64,000 nt of DNA from positions 2,730,839 to 2,794,838 of the forward strand of contig NZ_KB890024.1 of NCBI RefSeq assembly GCF_000372965.1, given 5' to 3'. A program made the position numbers and the translations under genes. Origin of the DNA: Hoeflea sp. 108. Its GTDB lineage: Bacteria; Pseudomonadota; Alphaproteobacteria; Rhizobiales; Rhizobiaceae. A model generated the notes under the pieces. It made no database searches and was not told the origin of the DNA. It saw nothing but the letters and a program-made list of their open reading frames with translations. Positions 58,453-64,000 of this stretch are shown in pieces (position 1 is the first letter of the stretch; each line of letters begins with the position of its first letter).

Positions 58453-58501
58453 GGTGTAGGCCATATAAGAGGCCTGTCCGCGCCACAGCGAGGAATCACC
58501 A

Positions 58502-58960
58502 ATGCGTCTTACCCGCCAGACCAACTACGCCATGCGCATTCTCATGTATTGCGCGGCCAATCAGGGCCGGCTGAGCCGCGTTCCGGAAATCGCAACCGCT
58601 TACACGGTGTCGGAGCTGTTCCTGTTCAAGATTCTTCAGCCACTGGTCGAGGCTGGCCTCGTCGAGACCGTTCGCGGCCGCAACGGCGGTGTGCGCCTCG
58701 GCAAGGCTGCCGACAAGATTTCGCTGTTCGACGTGGTGCGCGTGACGGAAGAGAGCTTTGCCATGGCCGAGTGCTTTGAGGCCGATGCCGAATGCCCGTT
58801 GATGGACAGCTGCGGCCTGAACTCGGCGCTGCGCGAAGCGCTGAACGCCTTCTTCGAAGTGCTTGGACGCTACACCATCGCCGATCTCGTCGCTGCCCGC
58901 CCGAACATGCGCGAAACGCTGGGGATCAACTTCCCCGAGCCGCAATCGCTGGCAAGCTGA
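58502..58960 (+). CDS. rirA: Rrf2-family iron regulator RirA
   Basis: The 152-residue protein starts MRLTRQTNYAMRILMYCAAN, winged-helix with VSELFLFKILQPLVEAGLVE and GRNGGVRLGKAADKISLFDV. The Fe-S ligand set is CFEADAECPLMDSC (three Cys), as in RirA. RirA with its [4Fe-4S] cluster represses iron uptake in iron-replete rhizobia. It is adjacent to, and convergent with, the haem transport operon, which is a known RirA-type target class. Confidence 0.93.
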   Translation: MRLTRQTNYAMRILMYCAANQGRLSRVPEIATAYTVSELFLFKILQPLVEAGLVETVRGRNGGVRLGKAADKISLFDVVRVTEESFAMAECFEADAECPLMDSCGLNSALREALNAFFEVLGRYTIADLVAARPNMRETLGINFPEPQSLAS

Positions 58961-58973
58961 TGGCGGCAGCCAG

Positions 58974-58998
58974 CTGATACCGGGCAAGCCGGTATCAG
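58974..58998. terminator. Bidirectional hairpin between rirA and hmuV
   Basis: CTGATACCGG (58974-58983) and CCGGTATCAG (58989-58998) form a perfect 10-bp stem with a GCAAG loop between the convergent rirA and hmuV ends. It overlaps the hmuV stop codon. No long T-run, so a weak intrinsic or factor-aided terminator. Confidence 0.7.
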
Positions 58999-59786
58999 GC
59001 GACTGCCGATTGCGGCAACACGAACGGCACGTTGGCCGCTGGCAAGGCGCCGACACGTAGCCGGCAACCGAACACCCTCTCGATCAGCTCGTCGCTCAGA
59101 ACGTTTTGGGGCGCGCCCATCGCGGCCAGGCAGCCACGATGCATGACGGCTATGCTGTCGGCATACATGGCCGTCAGGTTGAGGTCGTGCAGGATGGCGA
59201 CCACCGCCCCGCCGCGCCGCGCAAAGTCGCGGGCAATGTTCATGATGATAAGCTGGTGCTTGATGTCGAGGCTCGACACCGGCTCGTCGAGGAACAGGTA
59301 ACGCGGCTTGCCGTCCAGCACCGGCGCCCACACCTGGCAGAGCACGCGCGCCAGCTGCACCCGCTGCTGCTCGCCGCCCGACAGTTCCTGATAGAAGCGC
59401 CCGGCAAATCCCTCGAGATCGACGCGCGCCAGCGCCCGGTCGGGCAGTCGATCATCCTCTCCCGCCAGCGCGCCCGAACGGCCGCCGGTCACCCCGAGCT
59501 TGACGATCTCGCGAACGGTGAATGGAAACGACAGCGCCGTCGACTGTGGCAGTACCGCCCGCATGGAGGCGGCCTGCCAGGGTTTCAGCGCCGAAATGTC
59601 CTTGCCGTTGAGCGAGATGCTGCCGGAATAGGACAGCTCGCCGGTCAGCGCCTTAAGGAACGTGGTCTTGCCCGATCCATTGGGACCGACAATGGCGGCG
59701 AGCTCGCCTGGGCGGACGGTGAAGTCGATGTCGTTGACGATCCGCTTGGCGCCGATCGAGACGGAAACCTGGCGTGCTTCGAGCAT
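58995..59786 (-). CDS. hmuV: Haem ABC transporter ATP-binding protein HmuV
   Basis: The 263-residue protein has Walker A AAIVGPNGSGKTTFLKALTG, signature ELSGGEQQRVQLARVL, Walker B YLFLDEPVSSLDIKHQ and VVAILHDLNLTAMYAD (H-loop). It powers haem uptake through HmuU. ATG 59786 gives the family N-terminus MLEARQVSVSIG. Last gene of hemP-hmuSTUV. Confidence 0.94.
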   Translation of the reverse strand: MLEARQVSVSIGAKRIVNDIDFTVRPGELAAIVGPNGSGKTTFLKALTGELSYSGSISLNGKDISALKPWQAASMRAVLPQSTALSFPFTVREIVKLGVTGGRSGALAGEDDRLPDRALARVDLEGFAGRFYQELSGGEQQRVQLARVLCQVWAPVLDGKPRYLFLDEPVSSLDIKHQLIIMNIARDFARRGGAVVAILHDLNLTAMYADSIAVMHRGCLAAMGAPQNVLSDELIERVFGCRLRVGALPAANVPFVLPQSAVA

Positions 59787-59803
59787 GTTCACGTCCCCAA
59801 GGC

Positions 59804-60913
59804 TCAGAGATCGATCACGCTGCGGTTGCGCAGCAGGATCCACAGGAAAAACGGCCCGCCCACCGCGGCTGTGATGATGCCGATCGGAAGCTCCGCCGGT
59901 GCAACGATGGTGCGGCTGACGGCATCGGCGAGCAGCAGCAGGCTGGCGCCAAGCAGCGCCGAAGCCGGCAGCAGGTAGCGGTTGTCGGGGCCGATGGCCA
60001 ATCTCAGCAAATGCGGCACGACGATGCCGATGAAGCCGATGCCGCCGCTGACGGCAACCGACGCGCCGATTGCCGCCGAGACCGAGACGATGGCGATATA
60101 TTTCAGCCGCTGCACGGGGACGCCGAGATGGGCGGCGGTCGCCTCGCCGAGCGAAAGGGCGTTCAGCCCCTTTGCCAGGAACGGAGTCACCGCCAGCGCC
60201 AGGACGATGATCGGACCGGCGGCGGCGATCTTGATCCAGGTTGCGCCCGCCAGCGAGCCGAGCTGCCAGAAGGTCAGGTCGCGCAGCTGCCGGTCATCGG
60301 CCATGTAGACCATCACCCCGGTCAGCGCCATTGCCATCGCCCCCAGTGCGATGCCGGCGAGCAGCATGGTGGCCATGGAGGTTCGCCCCTGACGGGTTGC
60401 GACGTTGTAGAGAATGATGGTCGTGAGCAGTCCGCCAAAGAAGGCAGCCAGCGGCAGAGCATAGGTGCCCAACAGGGCCGTGACGGGCATCAACACGCTG
60501 GCTCCGAGCACGATGATCAAGACGGCGCCCAGGCCTGCACCGGAGGAAACGCCGACAAGGCCAGGATCGGCCAGCGGATTGCGGAACAGGCCCTGCATCA
60601 CGGCACCCGATACGGCGAGCGCCGCTCCAATCAGGATGCCCAGGATCACGCGCGGCAGGCGAATGTCGTAGACGATGATGGCGTCTCGCGCCGACAGTGC
60701 CTCGTTGCCCGGCGTCGAGCCGAACAGCCATTCGCTGACCAGACCGAGTGCCGAGGCATCGGAGGCGCCCCAGGTCAGGCTGGTCAGCGCCGTGAAGGCA
60801 AGCACAAAGGCGAGCAGGCAAATGACGATCACTGCCCTGGCCGAACGGTCGCCACTCGCATGGCGTCCGTCCGCGCCGGTGGCGGCAACGCCGGCAATAG
60901 TTTCATCCGTCAC
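59804..60913 (-). CDS. hmuU: Haem ABC transporter permease HmuU
   Basis: The 369-residue FecCD-type permease has about ten helices. It shows LPRVILGILIGAALAVSGAV, MQGLFRNPLADPGLVGVSSG, SLAGATWIKIAAAGPIIVLA, GGIGFIGIVVPHLLRLAIGP and LPIGIITAAVGGPFFLWILL. GTG 60913 is chosen for AGGA 9 nt upstream; ATG 60946 would overlap hmuT. Confidence 0.94.
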   Translation of the reverse strand: MTDETIAGVAATGADGRHASGDRSARAVIVICLLAFVLAFTALTSLTWGASDASALGLVSEWLFGSTPGNEALSARDAIIVYDIRLPRVILGILIGAALAVSGAVMQGLFRNPLADPGLVGVSSGAGLGAVLIIVLGASVLMPVTALLGTYALPLAAFFGGLLTTIILYNVATRQGRTSMATMLLAGIALGAMAMALTGVMVYMADDRQLRDLTFWQLGSLAGATWIKIAAAGPIIVLALAVTPFLAKGLNALSLGEATAAHLGVPVQRLKYIAIVSVSAAIGASVAVSGGIGFIGIVVPHLLRLAIGPDNRYLLPASALLGASLLLLADAVSRTIVAPAELPIGIITAAVGGPFFLWILLRNRSVIDL

Positions 60914-60923
60914 TTTACCGGTC

Positions 60924-61820
60924 CTATTTCTTGACCGCGTCGCCATAGAGCGCTGCGGCAAGATCCTTGACCGCACCGGCAGTGCGCGGCCCGAAGCCCA
61001 GAAGATAGGCACCATCCATGCGGATCACCTTCCTGGCCTGGCCTGCAGGGGTCGAGGCGATTGCCGGATGGCCGTAGATCTGGCTGTCATCGATGGCGAG
61101 TTGGCCCTCGCGATCCATCATCAGGATCATGTCCGGTTTTGCGGTGATCGCCGCTTCGTCGGTAAGCTGCTTGTAGCCGGAGTAGCCCTCGACCGCGTTG
61201 ACGCCTCCGGCCATGGCGATGATGCCGTCGGCCGCAGTGTTGCTGCCGGAGGCCAGGATCTTGCCGCCCTGCATGCTCAGGATGAACAGCACGCGCTTGC
61301 GCTGGTCGGCGGGAATGTCCTTGGTCAGCGCCTCGGCCTCGCTCAGCTGCCCGTCGACCTCCTTGGCCAGGGCCTCCGCCTTGGCTTCGACGTCGAGCGC
61401 CTTTCCGACGACACGGATCTTGTCGATGATGCCCTTGTGGCTAAAGCCTTCGGGCACGTTGATGAAGGGAATGCTCGCTTTCTTCAGAACGTCGACCGCT
61501 TCCTTCGGGCCGCTGCCCTCGAGCGCCAGGATGCCCGATGGATTGACCGACAGCACGCCTTCCGGCGACAGCGCCCGCATATAGCCGACGTCGGGCAGCT
61601 TGAAAGCTGCCTCGGGATAGACGCTGGTCGAGTCGCGGGCGACAAGCGACTTTTCCTCACCCAGCGCATAAACGATCTCGGTGATCGAGCCGCCGACGGA
61701 TGCAACGCGCGAGCGGTCCGGCAGAACGCTCAGCCCTTCTGCCGCCTGGCTGGCGGCGGTGGCAGAAAGAAGGGCAAGCCCCAGCGCGGCCGAGCGCAGA
61801 AGCCCCTTGGAAATCGACAT
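60924..61820 (-). CDS. hmuT: Haem-binding periplasmic protein HmuT
   Basis: The about 298-residue class III binding protein has a signal peptide (MSISKGLLRSAALGLALLSA ending SQA), SRVASVGGSITEIVYALGEE, KSLVARDSTSVYPEAAFKLP, DVGYMRALSPEGVLS, and the clamp helix region. ATG 61820 is preferred for 8-nt spacing to AGGA; ATG 61826 is possible. Hands haem to HmuUV. Confidence 0.92.
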   Translation of the reverse strand: MSISKGLLRSAALGLALLSATAASQAAEGLSVLPDRSRVASVGGSITEIVYALGEEKSLVARDSTSVYPEAAFKLPDVGYMRALSPEGVLSVNPSGILALEGSGPKEAVDVLKKASIPFINVPEGFSHKGIIDKIRVVGKALDVEAKAEALAKEVDGQLSEAEALTKDIPADQRKRVLFILSMQGGKILASGSNTAADGIIAMAGGVNAVEGYSGYKQLTDEAAITAKPDMILMMDREGQLAIDDSQIYGHPAIASTPAGQARKVIRMDGAYLLGFGPRTAGAVKDLAAALYGDAVKK

Positions 61821-61831
61821 GTTCATAGTCC

Positions 61832-62887
61832 TCACGCCGCGTTCTGCTGCGCGGAAACAGCTAGGTTCTCGACAAGGCCGCGCCATTCGGTACGCTCGTC
61901 CTGGCCTTCCTTCCGCTTGCCGAAGAACTGGATGATCATGTCGCCATTGGCGTCATAAGCTTCCACCGAGGTCACATGACCATCCTTGGTCGGCTTACGC
62001 ACAGCCCAGAGTTCCTGGACATGGTCGGCCCGCAGATGGAGATGGAAGGTCTCATCCATCACATTGATCCACGGCCCCATCGGTTTGATGTTCTTCACCG
62101 GCCCGGAGTGGATCTGGATGCAGCCATGGTTGCCGACGAAGCACATGATCGGCAGGCTGCTCTGGGCCGACTGGTCGAACATGGCCGGAAGCGCGTCCTT
62201 GTCCAGCGTCCAGGCATAATCGCGGCCAACCATGCGCATCGCCTGCTGGCGGCCGAGCTTCAGCGACTTCAACATGCCGAAGAACTCGTGGGTGTCGGTC
62301 AGCTTGCTCCAGCGCTCGCGCAATTCGTCGATGCTTGCCGCGCCTTGGCCGGCGGGCTCGGCGACAGTCGCCTGAACCGTCGCGACGGACGGGTCCTGAT
62401 TGTCCGATGCAAGCGTCTCAACCAGCTTCTGGTAGGCATAGAGATTGGACGCCGGCCGCAGATGCACCTTGTGCACGGCAGTGCCCGCGGCATCGAAGAA
62501 CTGCAGGCTGCGGCGGATATCGTCGCCGTCGCGCTTTTCGACAGCAAAACCATGCGCCCAGGCGCTCGGGAATATCCTGAGGTCGATCTGCTCGCCAAGA
62601 ACCATGGCGGCATGCTTGCCCGGTACGACCTTGTCGTAGATACCGATCTTCTCGTGCACGGCACTTTCGTTGCGGGTCAGTGCCATGACCTCGCCGACTG
62701 CCTCCAGACCGGCCAGCATGTCGTTGACACGCGGCTCGATGCGGAAGACCCCGTCGCCGCAATGGGCGGCGACCAGATCGGCCTCGGAAATGGCTAGCTG
62801 GCTGGCGAGATCGCGCTCGCGCATTTTCGGGCTCTCGGCCCGGGCCCGCCTGATTTCCTGTGGGTTGGGCTTAACGCGCTGGTCCAT
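61832..62887 (-). CDS. hmuS: Haemin-degrading/haem-carrier protein HmuS
   Basis: The 351-residue protein has two repeated HemS-type domains. It includes ALTRNESAVHEKIGIYDKVV, FPSAWAHGFAVEKRDGDDIR, LKLGRQQAMRMVGRDYAWTL and VGNHGCIQIHSGPVKNIKPM, with the distal His candidates. It binds or degrades cytoplasmic haem. ATG 62887 gives the standard start; the frame extension runs into the hemP gene. Confidence 0.93.
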   Translation of the reverse strand: MDQRVKPNPQEIRRARAESPKMRERDLASQLAISEADLVAAHCGDGVFRIEPRVNDMLAGLEAVGEVMALTRNESAVHEKIGIYDKVVPGKHAAMVLGEQIDLRIFPSAWAHGFAVEKRDGDDIRRSLQFFDAAGTAVHKVHLRPASNLYAYQKLVETLASDNQDPSVATVQATVAEPAGQGAASIDELRERWSKLTDTHEFFGMLKSLKLGRQQAMRMVGRDYAWTLDKDALPAMFDQSAQSSLPIMCFVGNHGCIQIHSGPVKNIKPMGPWINVMDETFHLHLRADHVQELWAVRKPTKDGHVTSVEAYDANGDMIIQFFGKRKEGQDERTEWRGLVENLAVSAQQNAA

Positions 62888-62897
62888 TTTCGAATAC

Positions 62898-63122
62898 CTA
62901 CTTGTTGAGAATGAGCTTGCCCTGACGGGTAATCTTGAGGCGGTAGAGTGCGCCGCCATGGTCGATGCCGATCTCGAAATCGCCAAGGAACAGCGACTCG
63001 CTGGTCAGCGTCCTGACGGCCAGCGTTCCCGCCATCGGACGAGGCCCACCCTGCCCTTCGGGCCTGCGGTATCCGTGCCGATATTGGCCGGAACGGAAGT
63101 GGTTCGGGTCGTGCGAATTCAT
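62898..63122 (-). CDS. hemP: HemP family haem-uptake activator/protein
   Basis: The 74-residue protein ends with the HemP motif SLFLGDFEIGIDHGGALYRL then KITRQGKLILNK. In rhizobia HemP/HmuP-type proteins are needed for expression of the haem receptor gene; here that gene lies divergently beside it. AGGAG precedes ATG 63122. First gene of the operon. Confidence 0.9.
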   Translation of the reverse strand: MNSHDPNHFRSGQYRHGYRRPEGQGGPRPMAGTLAVRTLTSESLFLGDFEIGIDHGGALYRLKITRQGKLILNK

Positions 63123-63195
63123 CTCATTGCACTCCTTTGTCCGTTCGCCCCGCCGGCCCAGCCGGTCGTGGTCCATCAGGTTCAAATCAATTAGT

Positions 63196-63210
63196 TGACT
63201 CGAACAATCA
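63196..63210. promoter_or_regulatory. Iron-responsive-operator-like site
   Basis: TGACTCGAACAATCA fits TGA-N9-TCA, the RirA-type iron-responsive operator, in the divergent region between hemP and the haem receptor gene. A nearby TGAACGAGTCA at 63236-63246 is a shorter variant. Consensus match is short and could be chance, but location and the adjacent rirA support it. Confidence 0.6.
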
Positions 63211-63328
63211 TGTTTATTAGTCAGTGCAATACCGGAGTGAACGAGTCAAGATTTAAGACGCGACCGGCAGACGAAAAAAATGCAAGCAAGCGCCGAGCGA
63301 GCCAGCATGGGACATTTGGAGTTGGGAC

Positions 63329-64000
63329 ATGGGGCTGGTTGCTCGGAACAAGGCTGCTCTGCTGGGCGGAGCGGCGATGATGGTGCTGGTCGGATTGCAG
63401 GCCGCACAAGCGCAGGAAGCGCAGACGAATGAACAGGAAAAGAAAGGCCGCGTGACGCTGCTGCAGCGCCTCGTCATCGGCGCTGGCAAGGAAAAGGTGG
63501 CGATCGACACACCTCAGGCCGTTACCGTCGTCGACCAGGAGGACATTGACCGGCTTCAGCCCGAGACCATCGGTGAAATCATTCGCGCCACGCCCGGCGT
63601 CAATGTTACCGGCTCGGACAGGTTGCTTGGCCAGAGCTTCAACATCCGTGGCATCGGGGCGCCTGAGAACACGGGCGACGGCGGCCGCATCATCGTCAAT
63701 GTCGACGGCGCCCAGAAATTCTACGAACAGTATCGTCTCGGCTCGTTCTTCTCCGATCCGGAACTGTACAAGCGCGTCGAAGTGCTGCGCGGCCCGGCTT
63801 CGTCCACCCTTTATGGCTCGGGCGCGCTTGGCGGCGTCATCAATTTCGAGACCAAGGACGCTTCCGACTTCATCGCCGAGGGACAGACAGGCGCGCTGCG
63901 GCTCAAGAGCTCCTGGAACAGCAATGGCAATGGCTACCTGCTCTCGTCAGTGCTGGCCCAGCGTTGGGGCGAGAACGCCGAGTTCCTGCTGACCGGCAAC
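63329..64000 (+). CDS. TonB-dependent haem receptor (HmuR/BhuR-like), truncated by window end
   Basis: From ATG 63329 (GGAG 9 nt upstream) the frame is open to base 64000. A signal peptide is followed by AVTVVDQEDIDRLQPETIGE, IIRATPGVNVTGSDRLLGQS, FNIRGIGAPENTGDGGRIIV, VLRGPASSTLYGSGALGGVI (plug domain) and the first barrel strands. Such receptors bring haem across the outer membrane to HmuT. About 224 of an expected roughly 700 residues are visible. Confidence 0.93.
   Translation, partial: MGLVARNKAALLGGAAMMVLVGLQAAQAQEAQTNEQEKKGRVTLLQRLVIGAGKEKVAIDTPQAVTVVDQEDIDRLQPETIGEIIRATPGVNVTGSDRLLGQSFNIRGIGAPENTGDGGRIIVNVDGAQKFYEQYRLGSFFSDPELYKRVEVLRGPASSTLYGSGALGGVINFETKDASDFIAEGQTGALRLKSSWNSNGNGYLLSSVLAQRWGENAEFLLTGN

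Overview
The window reads as a chromosomal segment of an alphaproteobacterium of the Rhizobiales, most like the Mesorhizobium/Aminobacter group. This rests on high GC, a RirA-type iron regulator beside a hemPSTUV haem operon, a form II CoxMLS-type molybdo-flavoenzyme, MoaA/MobA/MobB, CobT and an Lrp/AsnC regulator of rhizobial type. No rRNA and no complete tRNA is present.

Positions 1 to about 22,565 are the right-hand part of a prophage. The right end is marked by a tyrosine integrase (21342-22385), an excisionase-like gene and, just downstream, a 45-bp copy of the 3' half of a tRNA-Val(CAC) gene (22521-22565). The intact tRNA and attL should therefore lie left of base 1. From left to right the prophage holds a remnant of the head/packaging module, a leftward early operon (small proteins, NrdR-like zinc ribbon, DnaB-like helicase, RuvC-like resolvase, MT-A70 adenine methyltransferase), a divergent Cro/CI-type switch, a run of small rightward genes with XRE regulators, an HNH gene, and a second rightward operon (broken AAA ATPase, small proteins, C5-cytosine methyltransferase, HNH, DUF551-, DUF4326- and Xis-type proteins, integrase). 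The leftward operon is chained by ATGA, TGATG, TAATG and GTGA overlaps that reveal 29- and 37-residue membrane peptides. Several genes point the other way inside it (HEPN/DUF4145-like, two membrane proteins, a DUF982 gene) and look like cargo. The prophage looks defective: the terminase ATPase domain is fused in frame to the C-terminus of a major capsid protein, the early ATPase has lost its P-loop region, and one XRE gene is frameshifted. Four copies of a 19-bp palindrome with half-site GTGAAAG lie in two divergent regions 4.5 kb apart and look like the operator set of the phage repressor.

Positions 22.6-64 kb are ordinary chromosome. They carry a GT61-type glycosyltransferase, an L,D-transpeptidase, a rhodanese, an alpha/beta hydrolase divergent from a MarR regulator with two palindromic operators, MsrQ, a PNPOx-family protein, DUF971 and LprI-like proteins. 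A molybdenum cofactor cluster follows (moaA, a frameshifted exported protein, an EamA transporter, mobA, mobB), then an amino-acid ABC transporter operon without an ATPase gene, a beta-hydroxyacid dehydrogenase, AlkD-like, Lrp, a UDG-like protein, GST, a nuclease, a histidine kinase, cobT, DUF1289, a retropepsin-like protease, dusA and DUF454. After these come an alpha-hydroxyacid oxidase, a VOC protein, coxMLS (a molybdenum enzyme that would use the cofactor made by the moa/mob genes), FAH, MaoC, a HerA-like ATPase, phasin, DUF445 and GNAT proteins.

The right end is an iron/haem locus: rirA, hmuV, hmuU, hmuT, hmuS and hemP, then a divergent TonB-dependent haem receptor cut by the window end. 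An iron-responsive-operator-like TGA-N9-TCA sits in the hemP/receptor divergent region.
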